From NCBI GenBank assembly GCA_947495125.1, contig CANLXL010000001.1:620001-684000 (forward strand): a DNA stretch of 64,000 nt, given 5' to 3'. The notes beneath the pieces are model-generated. The model ran no database searches. It saw only the letters and a list, made by a program, of their open reading frames with translations, and was not told where the DNA came from. The translations under genes and the position numbers were made by a program. The stretch is from an uncultured Flaviramulus sp. (lineage in GTDB: Bacteria > Bacteroidota > Bacteroidia > Flavobacteriales > Flavobacteriaceae). Positions 8,118-17,596 of the stretch are shown in pieces (the stretch's first letter is position 1; each line of letters starts with the position of its first letter).

Positions 8118-10211
8118 TTACTTCTTGAGTGCAGGAATATCCCTTAGCACATTGTTATTCAATTTTTCTAAAAACAATAGCTCCGCCTTAAACTGCCAAT
8201 CGAATGATAACGATTGATTCGCCAAATGTACATGATGATCTTGGTCTAAAATATAATCTGCCGGTTTGGTTAAAATTCTCGTTTTACTATAAACACTTTG
8301 AAACTCTTTTCTCAATGCCTCAAAATCTGAATTCAAATTATTTAAAACGGCAATGGCTTTCAGCTTTTCATTTTCACTTTTTGCGCTATCGTATGTCTGT
8401 AACGCCAGGAGTGCTTTTAATGGAAACCGACTGAGTTTATTTACTTGTTCGTATATTTCTAAATTATATGCATTACGCTTTGCTTTGCTTTTCATAACCG
8501 CGATTCTATTGGCTATAGTATCAGATTGCTGCAATAATTTTGCTGCTCGTTCGAGTCTTTCTTTATGTTTGGTATGCCATACACCGAGATTGTCTTTATT
8601 TGGTAGATCAATAACAGCATTATTTATAGGATACTTCATGCCCTGCAGATAATTACGATTATTCCCATTTAATAAAGCGTTTTTCCAAAAAGCAACAGGC
8701 GTTTCTAACTGATCTATAAAAGCAAAAGAACTATCGACTAGTGCATGCGCATATTCGCGTTGTCTATAATTGGACTTTAGTTTTTCAATACTTGTTTTGT
8801 TACCCGCCCAAGTATATTCAGCAAATGCTAAAATGCCTCGTGTGTAAAGTTCAAAATGCGGCGAATCGTCATCCCATAGTGTTAATAATAAACCATTAAG
8901 GTTACTTTTTATACTCCCTTCTGCAAATGATTTAATATTGCTAATATTACTTTCATTTTGAGGCATTAAACACCATCTGGTCTGTCCAGCTGTTGCGCCC
9001 ATAGCCTGCAGTCCGTTATCGGTAAACCATTGCATGGCTTTAACATTCCCTAAAGCTTGTGGTGCCCAATAATTCCAACGCATATATATGCAATTTTTAG
9101 GAAATTGATCTAAAGACTTTAGCAGTTTATGTTCATTTTCATTCCAAATACTATCAACTTGTGCTTGATTAAGATCAGGATTAAACATAGCGCCATAAAC
9201 ACCCGCATGTCTTAATGGCATATCATCCCAAAAGATCGGAATCCTTCCGTGATCACTCGCATATTGAGAGACTTTATTTAACCAAAGTAATTGTAACTCT
9301 AATGGGGATTTATCAGTTCCTCTTCCTGTAGTTTCTACCTCATCACCTCCTATATGTAAATATTTGCCATGCGGTGTGGCTTTCATGGCTTCATCGTATA
9401 AATCGAACTGAAGTTGATATGTTCTTGGGTCTAACGGATTAAAAGCCCAATCACTTTCAGGATCATCGCGTAACTCTTTATACGCTTCATGCTTTAAAAT
9501 AAAAGAAACATGACCTAAACCCTGTACTAATGGACTAATTTCTATATTTCGTTCTTTGGCATAATTAGACAGTTTTTGCCACTCTTCAATACTAAAAGCA
9601 TCGGCTGAAGCTATTTTTGGATGCTTTATATATTTGATCTTATCTTCTAATTCTACTATTATTGCATTTACCTTATAGCTGGAAAGTTTATCTAATAATG
9701 TGTAGTAATAATCTAGTTTTTCAGTATGATGTTTAATATCTAAATGAACCGAACGATAGGCCAATTCAGGAAAATCTTCAATGCGACATAAAGGCAAATT
9801 CACTTCCTGCTCTTTGGCATCCTCAAGTAACTGTTCTAATGTCGCTAACCCATAAAATAAACCCGCTTGATCTTTACCGGTAATGGTTACATTTTTGTCT
9901 GAAACGACCAAGGTATACCCTTCCGGTTTTACATCTAACGATTGATCAATAGTTCCTATAACTTGCGCTTTCTTTATCTCTTCTGTTTTCTTTAAATTAT
10001 TCAAGAGATTACTTTTTAATGCAAACTGAACATCTTTATCTATGTAAAAGTAGTTCACACTATGATAGCCTAAACCACTAACTCCTAAATAATTATATTC
10101 ACTAGGAGTTGGTAATAGCGCAAAATCACCTAATTGACGTGGTTCTTTATGGCATGAAAAAACAAAGGTTAATGAAACTAAGACTAGTAAGTTCTTAATA
10201 TTATATGTCAT
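8118..10211 (-). CDS. GH20-like glycoside hydrolase lipoprotein
   Basis: 697 residues. The N terminus is a lipoprotein signal (hydrophobic stretch ending VFSC, Cys at about residue 20), placing it at the cell envelope. A GH20b-like N-terminal domain is followed by a TIM barrel; HIGGDEV near residue 285 carries the Asp-Glu pair of beta-N-acetylhexosaminidases, which use substrate-assisted catalysis. GYTLVV and AGLFYGLATLEQLL before the barrel are also family features. The last 200 residues are mostly helical and not assigned. A hexosaminidase role is probable; the natural glycan is unknown. The next genes downstream encode DUF2911 and another secreted protein. Confidence 0.85.
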   Translation of the reverse strand: MTYNIKNLLVLVSLTFVFSCHKEPRQLGDFALLPTPSEYNYLGVSGLGYHSVNYFYIDKDVQFALKSNLLNNLKKTEEIKKAQVIGTIDQSLDVKPEGYTLVVSDKNVTITGKDQAGLFYGLATLEQLLEDAKEQEVNLPLCRIEDFPELAYRSVHLDIKHHTEKLDYYYTLLDKLSSYKVNAIIVELEDKIKYIKHPKIASADAFSIEEWQKLSNYAKERNIEISPLVQGLGHVSFILKHEAYKELRDDPESDWAFNPLDPRTYQLQFDLYDEAMKATPHGKYLHIGGDEVETTGRGTDKSPLELQLLWLNKVSQYASDHGRIPIFWDDMPLRHAGVYGAMFNPDLNQAQVDSIWNENEHKLLKSLDQFPKNCIYMRWNYWAPQALGNVKAMQWFTDNGLQAMGATAGQTRWCLMPQNESNISNIKSFAEGSIKSNLNGLLLTLWDDDSPHFELYTRGILAFAEYTWAGNKTSIEKLKSNYRQREYAHALVDSSFAFIDQLETPVAFWKNALLNGNNRNYLQGMKYPINNAVIDLPNKDNLGVWHTKHKERLERAAKLLQQSDTIANRIAVMKSKAKRNAYNLEIYEQVNKLSRFPLKALLALQTYDSAKSENEKLKAIAVLNNLNSDFEALRKEFQSVYSKTRILTKPADYILDQDHHVHLANQSLSFDWQFKAELLFLEKLNNNVLRDIPALKK

Positions 10212-10337
10212 GATTAAAAATTAATTATTGAAAATAAAATACTCTAAATTATTGTAAAGAATCAAGCTCTAACATAAGGAATAATAAGCGTACTAAAAAG
10301 GACAAACCGTTTTTACCTTAACACATCGATTATCGTA

Positions 10338-11408
10338 TTATGGCTTTACTGACACACGCATCCATTTTTGCTCCTGGGCCTCTTGAATGGCGTTTTCTAT
10401 ATCTTCTAGTCTAAAAGGTGGGCTAACCAATTTTTCAAAAGGAAAGACCGCCCGATTACGTTCTAAAAACGCAACAGCTTCATCTAAATGCCAGGGGGCA
10501 TAATTATGTACACCTTTGATACGAATACATTTTCTAATAATTTGTTCGGCCGTGATTCCTAAATCCGAATCCGGATGTACTAAACCAACAAGAATATAAT
10601 CACCTCCCGGCCGCAATAGTTTTAACCCTTCAGGTACCAGTTGTTTGATTCCTGCCACTTCAAAAACAGCATCGACACCTTCGTCAGTGCCATCTAAAAT
10701 AGCTTGAATTGCACCATCGTTTTTTGCATCAACAGGTATAGCTCCAAAATCTTTTATAATTTGAAATCTCTGTTCATTAACTTCTAAGCAATAGATTTGA
10801 GATACCCCCAATTCTCTAAGAAGTCCACAGGCATACACCCCTAACAATCCACCGCCTTGTACTACGGCTTTTTTTGGTTTGGTTGTTGTTTGCGAAACCG
10901 CGTTAACCATGGTTGCCAATGCACAATTTGCGGGTGCAACGGCAGAATGACTCACGGTATCCGGAACCTTAACCATATGCGTTCCTTTTCTAATGAGAAT
11001 GTGAGAGGCATAACATCCATTTAAACCACTCCCATTATGTACTGAAGCATGCCCATATTTAAAAAGCACCTCGCATTTCTCAGGCAGTCCGTATTCTTTG
11101 CACGCCGGACATTGTCCGCAGCTATCTGCAATGGTCCAGGTGACTCGATCTCCAATACTAAAGTCGTCTCGCGAGTGGATCGCTATAATTTCACCAACCG
11201 CTTCATGACCTAAAATACATGGGGTATCTTCTTTTCGTTTTCCTTCAATGGTATGAATATCAGATCCGCAAATGGTGGCTAGTATGATTCTAACCAAGGC
11301 TTCTCCGGGTTTCAAATCAGATTGAAACACTTTGCTTTCTATCTGAAACGGTTTTCCCGTTTCTTCAAAAACCTGATATTGGGTTTGAGCTTCTACATTT
11401 TTACACAT
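10338..11408 (-). CDS. Zinc-dependent medium-chain alcohol dehydrogenase
   Basis: 356 residues, the normal size for the MDR family. The catalytic-zinc region is ATICGSDIHT and GHEAVGEI; the structural zinc lobe has four Cys in CGQCPACKEYGLPEKC; the nucleotide-binding fold begins at GGGLLGVYACG. The GLPEKC...FKYGH stretch resembles alcohol dehydrogenases annotated as associated with phosphonate catabolism, but no phosphonate gene is present here, so only NAD(P)-dependent alcohol oxidation can be stated. It lies between a GH20-like lipoprotein and a metallophosphoesterase on the same strand, with gaps of 126 and 199 bases. Confidence 0.87.
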   Translation of the reverse strand: MCKNVEAQTQYQVFEETGKPFQIESKVFQSDLKPGEALVRIILATICGSDIHTIEGKRKEDTPCILGHEAVGEIIAIHSRDDFSIGDRVTWTIADSCGQCPACKEYGLPEKCEVLFKYGHASVHNGSGLNGCYASHILIRKGTHMVKVPDTVSHSAVAPANCALATMVNAVSQTTTKPKKAVVQGGGLLGVYACGLLRELGVSQIYCLEVNEQRFQIIKDFGAIPVDAKNDGAIQAILDGTDEGVDAVFEVAGIKQLVPEGLKLLRPGGDYILVGLVHPDSDLGITAEQIIRKCIRIKGVHNYAPWHLDEAVAFLERNRAVFPFEKLVSPPFRLEDIENAIQEAQEQKWMRVSVKP

Positions 11409-11607
11409 GATTTATAATTTTCTATCGCATTGAAACATCCAATCTATCTGTTTCTTTTAAATCGATTGGATTGAATTCAATCGTTAATCCGTTTCCTTTT
11501 ACTTTTGTTCTAATATGATTGCCAAAAGTAGTCCTGATCTCATTCTATTCAAACCTTTCATTGTTCTTTTCAAACACTTTAATTTTTGTTCAACGTTGTA
11601 TTGGCAA

Positions 11608-12522
11608 CTAGTACGAATGTGGATGATAAGTATTCTCCACGGTTCCGTCTTCAAATAACTTAATAATGGCATATCCCGGTGGTGTTTCTTTAACCCAATA
11701 TTTCCCTTTGGATTTTTCGTTACCATCTTCCCACCAAAAACCGCTTAAAGCACCGTTGCAATAATAATTGACATTATTATAGGACACACTATCCAGTAAA
11801 TGCACGTGACCGCTTACACAAGTTATTTTTTTATCCTTATGTTGATAATACAAATCGGTTAGGTAATCTCGATCGGCATGTGTACCGCCATTGATACCTA
11901 TTATGGGATAATGAGATAGAATTAAAACATTGCTATTTTTATCCAGTCCTGCCAAATCAGCCTCTAACCATTGACGTTGTTCATCGTCCAATGATCCTGC
12001 ATTTTTATTATTGCTATCCAAGATAATAAAGTGCCAGTCTTTTTTATTAAAACTATAGTATCTTCCTGGTGTTTCAAGTTGCTTAACAACATAGTTCTTA
12101 CCGTACATGGGATCGGATTTATTCGGGGCAGCCCACCACATATCATGGTTCCCTAAACAGCTATGAACCTCGTATTCGGAAAACTCCTTTCTAAGTGTTT
12201 TCCAGATGCTCCACTGCTCGATAACACGCTCTCTTTTAATATGCCCATAATCTGCTGCATAGATGGTATCTCCGCCATTAAGAAAAAAATCGACCTTATG
12301 CATTTTTATATCATTCAGACATTTTCTAAACCGATTTGGTGCATCATGTTCCGGACGAATATGAACATTAGTTATATGAGCAATCGTAAGTACTTTTTTG
12401 CTTTTTTTAGAACTGGTATCCGATGCTGCCCTTGCCACAGGTGAAACTAATGCAGCTCCGGCGGTCAACCCTAATGTTTTTATTAAAGATCTTCTGTCTA
12501 ATACATTTTTATTTTTCGGCAT
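11608..12522 (-). CDS. Tat-exported calcineurin-like metallophosphoesterase
   Basis: 304 residues. The N terminus is a twin-arginine signal (DRRSLIKTLGL, then an Ala-rich stretch ending VARAA), so it folds before export to the periplasm. Metal-site motifs in order are NVHIRP, GGDTI, LGNHD, LSHYPI and SGHVHLLD. The first motif normally reads D-x-H; here the Asp position is Asn (TNVH), which could weaken binding of the first metal. The family hydrolyses phosphomonoesters or diesters; the substrate cannot be told. It follows an endonuclease/exonuclease/phosphatase-fold gene on the same strand, hinting at periplasmic phosphate-ester processing. Confidence 0.87.
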   Translation of the reverse strand: MPKNKNVLDRRSLIKTLGLTAGAALVSPVARAASDTSSKKSKKVLTIAHITNVHIRPEHDAPNRFRKCLNDIKMHKVDFFLNGGDTIYAADYGHIKRERVIEQWSIWKTLRKEFSEYEVHSCLGNHDMWWAAPNKSDPMYGKNYVVKQLETPGRYYSFNKKDWHFIILDSNNKNAGSLDDEQRQWLEADLAGLDKNSNVLILSHYPIIGINGGTHADRDYLTDLYYQHKDKKITCVSGHVHLLDSVSYNNVNYYCNGALSGFWWEDGNEKSKGKYWVKETPPGYAIIKLFEDGTVENTYHPHSY

Positions 12523-12867
12523 TCTAAATGTTTTTTTTCAGTTATATCATATATCCTTTTCTTAATATTTAAGCAAAAAAAGGCAGCAATGACAAGTATG
12601 ATCATCACTACTACCTTAGAATAATCAAAACCTAACTCAAAAGTAATGATTAAAAAATTCAATTATTTTGCCACCTAGCAGGTAGAGAGGCATGTTAACT
12701 TTGTCCAGACCTTTCAGAAGTAATGACTTTCATGATTTATTTTTTTATGATCTAAAGATATTATTTATTTTCATATTAGTTAAATTATTTTATTATTTAT
12801 AAAAATTTTAACGCTTTCAGACAAACATATTTTGACAGCCCACTTCTTTAACACTAAACCAAAGTCA
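12523..12867. other. Gene-free interval, 345 bases
   Basis: Very AT-rich spacer upstream of the metallophosphoesterase and downstream of the EEP-family gene. No open reading frame of interest is seen. It contains a short GC-richer patch near 12671-12690 with ACCT-AGC-AGGT symmetry that could be an operator, but nothing else supports that. Confidence 0.5.
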
Positions 12868-13707
12868 TTATGATCTTAACTCTAAAACCATAATTATCGG
12901 TAAGTGGTCTGATGCAACAGGCTCATCAAGGACTTTCGCATCAATAATTTTCCAATCTTTACGTGGTCTTACCAATACGTAATCTATTTGCCTTTTAGGG
13001 TTTAAAACTGGTATGGTGAACAACTTACTATGTGGCTTATTGGTTATCCATCCTTTCTTATTTAGTTTTTTAAGAGGTTCGCTATTGGGAATTGCATTTA
13101 AATCTCCCGTTAAAATGCTTGGCAAAACCGCTTCTTTAAAAAACCCTCTTTCAATAACATCTACGGTGGCCATTCTTGCTTCCTGCGATCCAATAGATTG
13201 GGTCCAGTCAAAATGGGTATTTAAGAATCTTACCTTGGTGTTCTTTCCATAAATTGATGATAAATCTACGTCAACACCCATGACTTGATATCGACTGGAA
13301 CTGGCACTGGGAATCGAATAATTCCCCACCCAGATAAAAGGATGTTTGCTTAAAACAGCGTCCCCATATCCCTTCATACTTTTCTTTGAAGGACCAAACA
13401 CATAATGCATTCCCGTAAGTTTTCCCAAAGTGGCAGCCATGATTGAATCTCCTATTTCCTGTAGTCCAACAATGTCGGGATCTTGATCGGTAATTACTTT
13501 GGCTATTCTTTCTAAATCATATACTTTATCCATCCCTATTCCATAGTGGATATTGTAACTCATAACTTTGAAAGTTTTAGGTTTTGAGGTTGAAAATCCA
13601 GATAAAAAAAATGTGAATAGCAACAATAAAACACAAGTAAAAATAAAAACTACAGATGGATTCAGGTTATATTTTTTAATGATTGCGACATGTCTGATTT
13701 TTTTCAT
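12868..13707 (-). CDS. Endonuclease/exonuclease/phosphatase family protein, membrane anchored
   Basis: 279 residues from the ATG at 13707 (a TTG lies 9 bases upstream). A basic N terminus and one hydrophobic helix (residues 18-38) anchor the enzyme or export it. The EEP signature is complete: MSYNIHYG (Asn), GLQEIGDS (metal Glu), NTHFDW (His), TGDLNAIPNS (Asp/Asn) and SDHLPI (catalytic His) near the C terminus. Members cleave nucleic acids, phosphoinositides or sphingomyelin-like phosphodiesters; which applies here is not visible. It is transcribed divergently from the DUF4407 gene. Confidence 0.9.
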   Translation of the reverse strand: MKKIRHVAIIKKYNLNPSVVFIFTCVLLLLFTFFLSGFSTSKPKTFKVMSYNIHYGIGMDKVYDLERIAKVITDQDPDIVGLQEIGDSIMAATLGKLTGMHYVFGPSKKSMKGYGDAVLSKHPFIWVGNYSIPSASSSRYQVMGVDVDLSSIYGKNTKVRFLNTHFDWTQSIGSQEARMATVDVIERGFFKEAVLPSILTGDLNAIPNSEPLKKLNKKGWITNKPHSKLFTIPVLNPKRQIDYVLVRPRKDWKIIDAKVLDEPVASDHLPIIMVLELRS

Positions 13708-13954
13708 ATTGCTCAAATAATTATAGTTTTAATCAAAAATAATGATACTTTTTAAATACCGCTCTATGCCATTGTAAACTAATTGTTAAAGTTTTAATAA
13801 AGTTCAGTCTAATGTCTAAGTACACCAAAAAAGTTCTGAAAATTTTTGCATTCCTCTAATAAATCACAAAACAAAGAGAAAATTTAAGGTGATTTTTGTA
13901 ACAATTCCCGTGTCTTTACGTTCTTATAGACAATCAATCAAAATCAACCACACC

Positions 13955-15055
13955 ATGTTAAAACAATTTTTCATCATCTGTTCAGGCTCAGACACCGATA
14001 TTTTAGACCAGTGTTCTAAAGGCGAACAAAACAAATATGCCGGTATTGGCGCTACAGTTTTTTTTACCGCTGTCATGGCATTTATTGCTGCTAGTTATGC
14101 CCTATATACTGTTTTCGATAATTTATATGCTGCCATTTTCTTTGGTCTTATTTGGGGATTACTTATTTTTAATTTAGATCGTTATATAGTTTCTACCATT
14201 AAAAAAAGCGATAGTTTTATTGATGAATTTATACAAGCCTCCCCTAGAATATTGCTTGCGGTAATTATTGCTGTTGTTATTGCAAAACCTCTTGAGTTAA
14301 AAATATTTGAAAAAGAAATCAATCAAGTATTATTGGAAGAAAAAAATGCATTGACCTTGGCAAACAAAAATCAAATTGCAGAACAATTTACACCCGCTAT
14401 CACCGATTTAAATAATAATATAAGTGCATTACAGGAACAAATTGACACCAAGGAAGCCGAGGTAAACGCCTTATATGACACCTATATCGCCGAAGCCGAA
14501 GGAACCGCCGGTACAAAACTTTTAGGAAAAGGTCCGGTATATAAAGAAAAAAGAGAAAAGCACGATGCATTATTAGCTGAATTGCAACAACTAAAAGCTG
14601 AAAACAAAACAAAAATAGCAGATTCAGAAACTCAAATTGCTGCTCTAAAAGGAGACTATGAAACTCAAGTGGTTAACACGCAGCCCATTATTAGTAACTT
14701 TGATGGTTTAATGGCCCGTGTGAATGCGTTAGGCAAATTACCATGGTTGCCATCCTTCTTTATTTTTCTTTTATTCTTAGCTATAGAAACCTCACCAATT
14801 TTTGCAAAACTCTTGTCTCCTAAAGGGGCTTATGATGTTAAATTGCAGGATCAGGAAGCGGCTGTTAAAGCTAACATGCTTCAAAATAAAAATCAAAGAG
14901 ATACACTACTAAAAACCGATTACGCCATTAACGACCGTGTATTTAACGATATCGAAAACGAAGACGAATTATACAAATACAAGAAGCGCATTACCGAAGA
15001 GCTTATGAAAAAACAGCAAGAAGCCTTTTATAATAAGCAAACCAGAATTTTATAA
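13955..15055 (+). CDS. DUF4407 membrane protein with long coiled coil
   Basis: 366 residues from the ATG at 13955; an earlier in-frame start at 13889 would add 22 residues without hydrophobic or conserved character. The N-terminal half has a conserved GADT-like start, two close hydrophobic helices, NLDRYIVSTIKK, and another helix pair. A long Glu/Lys/Ala-rich coiled coil follows (roughly residues 135-255), then a fourth hydrophobic helix (FFIFLLFLAIETSPIF), and a charged C terminus. This is the DUF4407 layout, a Bacteroidota family of unknown role, possibly a membrane scaffold. Confidence 0.88.
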   Translation: MLKQFFIICSGSDTDILDQCSKGEQNKYAGIGATVFFTAVMAFIAASYALYTVFDNLYAAIFFGLIWGLLIFNLDRYIVSTIKKSDSFIDEFIQASPRILLAVIIAVVIAKPLELKIFEKEINQVLLEEKNALTLANKNQIAEQFTPAITDLNNNISALQEQIDTKEAEVNALYDTYIAEAEGTAGTKLLGKGPVYKEKREKHDALLAELQQLKAENKTKIADSETQIAALKGDYETQVVNTQPIISNFDGLMARVNALGKLPWLPSFFIFLLFLAIETSPIFAKLLSPKGAYDVKLQDQEAAVKANMLQNKNQRDTLLKTDYAINDRVFNDIENEDELYKYKKRITEELMKKQQEAFYNKQTRIL

Positions 15056-15068
15056 CGCAAAGTATTAA

Positions 15069-15347
15069 CTAAGCTGCTATTTCGGTATTAAAATGATCGT
15101 ATAAGTCTTTACAACCAAAACCGATAATCGATAGTTTTTTATTTCTTAAAATAGCTTCATCATTTAGTTTTACAAAAGCTTTAACACCATATCGATCCAT
15201 CCATTCAATATTTTCAATACTAATAGTTACGCTGTTTAGTGTTTCGAAAACATGACTAAATTCTTTTTGAAACAAATCTATACTCTTTTTGTTAAGAATA
15301 CCTTTAATCTTAAAAAAATTATTATAACGTGTAATTTCTAATTCCAT
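15069..15347 (-). CDS. STAS-domain protein
   Basis: 92 residues from the ATG at 15347. A longer frame begins at 15437, but its extra 30 residues look like translated leader. The sequence follows the STAS (anti-sigma factor antagonist) pattern: a short strand pair, a helix, SVTISIENIEWMDRYGVKAFVKL, and a final SIIGFGCKDLYDHF helix. The canonical phosphorylatable Ser in the D-S-x-G loop is replaced (DRYG), so partner-switch regulation by phosphorylation is doubtful. It converges with the DUF4407 gene with 13 bases between stops. Confidence 0.7.
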   Translation of the reverse strand: MELEITRYNNFFKIKGILNKKSIDLFQKEFSHVFETLNSVTISIENIEWMDRYGVKAFVKLNDEAILRNKKLSIIGFGCKDLYDHFNTEIAA

Positions 15348-15564
15348 AATAAGCAATTTTAAATGGTTAAACAATAAATTTGGGCTATTAATCAATTGAT
15401 TACCATATAAATATAGCACCCAAAATGCTACCTGCAAGCTTTTTTCGATGAATTGATTTTTACTTTAGTTAAAAAAATAAAATATGTCAAATTAATCGAT
15501 GAGTAACCCATTTTAAATTAAGTTTTGGTTATTTTTACTTTTCTTAAAACCTAAACTTTTTTTT

Positions 15565-15996
15565 ATGAAGAAGCTCATAATCATCTTTTGTATCGCATCT
15601 ACTTTTTACTGTAGTGCTCAAACCACTGTAAAAAAAGACAAAGAAGCTATCCTCAAAGTTTTAAAAAAACAAAGATTAGCTTGGTCCGATAACAATATTG
15701 AAAAATTTATGGAAGGTTATTGGAAAAGTGATTCACTTAAATTTTACGGCAGCAATGGTATTACTTATGGCTGGGAAAACACTTTAGATCGCTATAAAAG
15801 AGCTTACCCTACAAAAGATCATACAGGAAAACTCAATTTTAAAATTAATGACATTTCCAAAATTAGTGAAGGTGCTTACTACGTCATGGGTGAATATCAT
15901 TTAAAACGTGAGGTTGGAAATGCCGATGGTATTTTCATGATCATCTTCAAGAAAATTAACGGAGACTGGAAAATCATTGCCGATACCTCTAGTTAA
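15565..15996 (+). CDS. Secreted NTF2-like (DUF4440/SnoaL-type) protein
   Basis: 143 residues with a signal peptide (MKKLIIIFCIAST, cleavage near CSAQ). The mature part has the NTF2-like pattern: an N-terminal helix with KEAILKVLKKQRLAWSDNN, then FMEGYW, a curved sheet with YGWENTLDRYKRAYP, and a final GDWKIIADTSS strand. Such small cone-shaped domains bind or isomerise small molecules; nothing specific is visible. It is followed after three bases by a GNAT gene and is probably cotranscribed with it. Confidence 0.82.
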   Translation: MKKLIIIFCIASTFYCSAQTTVKKDKEAILKVLKKQRLAWSDNNIEKFMEGYWKSDSLKFYGSNGITYGWENTLDRYKRAYPTKDHTGKLNFKINDISKISEGAYYVMGEYHLKREVGNADGIFMIIFKKINGDWKIIADTSS

Positions 15997-15999
15997 ACC

Positions 16000-16461
16000 A
16001 TGACACCAATAGTAAGAAAAGCCACTTTAAAAGACGTATCCATTCTATTGGAATTTGAACAGGGTGTTATTGCCGCCGAACGTCCTTTTGACCCAACGAT
16101 TAAATCTGGTGATATTGCATACTACGATATTCCGGATCTCATAACCAATCCCAATTCTGATGTTTTTGTGGTTGAAATAGACTCCCATATTGTAGCATCG
16201 GGATATGCAAAAATTAAACCGGACAGACATTATTTAAAGCACAGGCAACAAGGGTATTTAGGCTTTATGTTTGTGGACCACCAACATCGGGGGAAACAAT
16301 TAAATAAACTTATTATTGACGCCCTAATGGAATGGTGTAAGTCTCATCACATTTTCGAAATCAGACTCGATGTTTATCAAGATAATTTACCCGCGATTAA
16401 AGCCTATGAAAAAGTAGGCTTTAAAAAACATATGATTAATATGCGATTGGATATAGAATAA
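16000..16461 (+). CDS. GNAT family N-acetyltransferase
   Basis: 153 residues, the usual size. The acetyl-CoA-binding core is visible as YLGFMFVDHQHRGKQLNKLII (motif A, with HRGKQL as the pyrophosphate loop) and IRLDVYQDNLPAIKAYEKVGF (motif B), the typical C-terminal half of GNAT enzymes. Substrate unknown. It is coupled to the NTF2-like gene upstream. Confidence 0.93.
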   Translation: MTPIVRKATLKDVSILLEFEQGVIAAERPFDPTIKSGDIAYYDIPDLITNPNSDVFVVEIDSHIVASGYAKIKPDRHYLKHRQQGYLGFMFVDHQHRGKQLNKLIIDALMEWCKSHHIFEIRLDVYQDNLPAIKAYEKVGFKKHMINMRLDIE

Positions 16462-16636
16462 TATCAACGGCCTCCATTAATTTCTTAGTGCTATTTTGTT
16501 CGATCCTTTTAAAATACATCTTCTCATCGAAGAAACGCATATCGCACGATACTATATTATCCAATATCAGTAAAATATTCATTAACTATTGCATAATTAG
16601 CACGTATAATTTAAGATTTGGTTATTTTTATATCCT

Positions 16637-17596
16637 ATGGAGCACATCATTCAAATTGACGCTGATTTTATAGAAAAAAACACTCTTTTTTCTGAGCTTA
16701 TTGAAACATTAAAACATCATTTTTCTGATGATAAGGTTATCGTTCCAATGCGGCATCATCATGATTTTCCAAATCCTGAAGTTAAGGCTGACTCTACATT
16801 ATTACTAATGCCTGCATGGAATCCCGGTAAAAACGCCGGTGTAAAAATAGTCACTGTCAGTCCGGAAAACGGGCAATTTAATTTACCTTCCATTCAAGGC
16901 ACCTATATCTATTTTGATGCCGTGAAAGGCACAATAAGGGCCCTTTTAGAAGCGAAGAGCCTAACAGCAAAACGTACTGCTGCAGCTTCAGCTTTGGCAT
17001 CATCCTTTCTATCCAGAGAAGACTCTAGCACATTGTTAATGATTGGAACCGGGGCATTGTCAGTCAATTTAATAAAAGCTCATGCTACAGTTCGTCCCAT
17101 AAAAAGCGTATTTGTTTGGGGAAGGCATTTTGAAAAAGCTCAGGCCATTTGCAAACAATTAAAAGATGAGTCATTTGAGATTCAGCCGATTAGAACCATA
17201 GAAGACTACATCAATAATGTTGATATCATTTCTTGTGCAACATTGTCTAAAACCCCTTTGGTTTTTGGGAAATATTTGAAAGCAGGACAGCATATTGATT
17301 TGGTTGGGGCGTACAAAAAGGACATGCGTGAAGCCGATGACGCAACGATTTTGAAAGCCTCAGTTTTTATTGATACATTTCAAGGCGGCTTAAAGGAAAG
17401 TGGTGATATTGTAATACCGCTACAAAAAGGCCTCTTGAAAAAAGAAGATATTAAAGCCGATTTGTTTCAACTTTGTTCTAAGCGAAAACGCGGAAGATTA
17501 TCCTCAGAAGACATCACCGTTTTTAAGTCTGTTGGGCATGCCCTTGAAGATCTGGCTGCAGCCACCTATTATTTTAATCAATTTAAAAATGCATAA
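16637..17596 (+). CDS. Ornithine cyclodeaminase/mu-crystallin family; likely pyrroline-2-carboxylate reductase
   Basis: 319 residues matching the OCD/mu-crystallin family: an N-terminal dimerisation half containing MPAWNPG and VKIVTV, then a Rossmann domain at residues 125-240 with MIGTGALSVNLI and VFVWGR, and DLVGAYKKDMREAD before an IDTFQG loop. In this family the NAD(P)H-dependent delta1-pyrroline-2-carboxylate reductase completes trans-3-hydroxy-L-proline degradation to L-proline. The next gene, overlapping by 8 bases, is the matching dehydratase, which makes that assignment much more likely than ornithine cyclodeaminase or alanine dehydrogenase. Confidence 0.85.
   Translation: MEHIIQIDADFIEKNTLFSELIETLKHHFSDDKVIVPMRHHHDFPNPEVKADSTLLLMPAWNPGKNAGVKIVTVSPENGQFNLPSIQGTYIYFDAVKGTIRALLEAKSLTAKRTAAASALASSFLSREDSSTLLMIGTGALSVNLIKAHATVRPIKSVFVWGRHFEKAQAICKQLKDESFEIQPIRTIEDYINNVDIISCATLSKTPLVFGKYLKAGQHIDLVGAYKKDMREADDATILKASVFIDTFQGGLKESGDIVIPLQKGLLKKEDIKADLFQLCSKRKRGRLSSEDITVFKSVGHALEDLAAATYYFNQFKNA

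Noticed and set aside
11499..11726. 75-codon minus-strand frame overlapping the metallophosphoesterase 3' end
   Set aside because: It overlaps the real gene in another frame, has no family features, and its non-overlapping part looks like ordinary spacer.
10338..13707. Phosphonate utilisation cluster (alcohol dehydrogenase resembling phosphonate-associated types, phosphoesterases; PhnA at 33963)
   Set aside because: No phosphonatase, C-P lyase or phosphonate transporter gene is present, and PhnA itself is not a phosphonate enzyme.
15524..16630. Shared 14-mer TTTGGTTATTTTTA at 15524-15537 and 16617-16630 as a common promoter
   Set aside because: Its distances to the two start codons differ (28 and 7 bases) and the sequence is low-complexity AT-rich DNA, so chance is likely.
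16488..16673. 61-codon plus-strand frame before the pyrroline-2-carboxylate reductase gene
   Set aside because: Composition is that of AT-rich spacer and it runs into the start of the real gene; no motif supports it.
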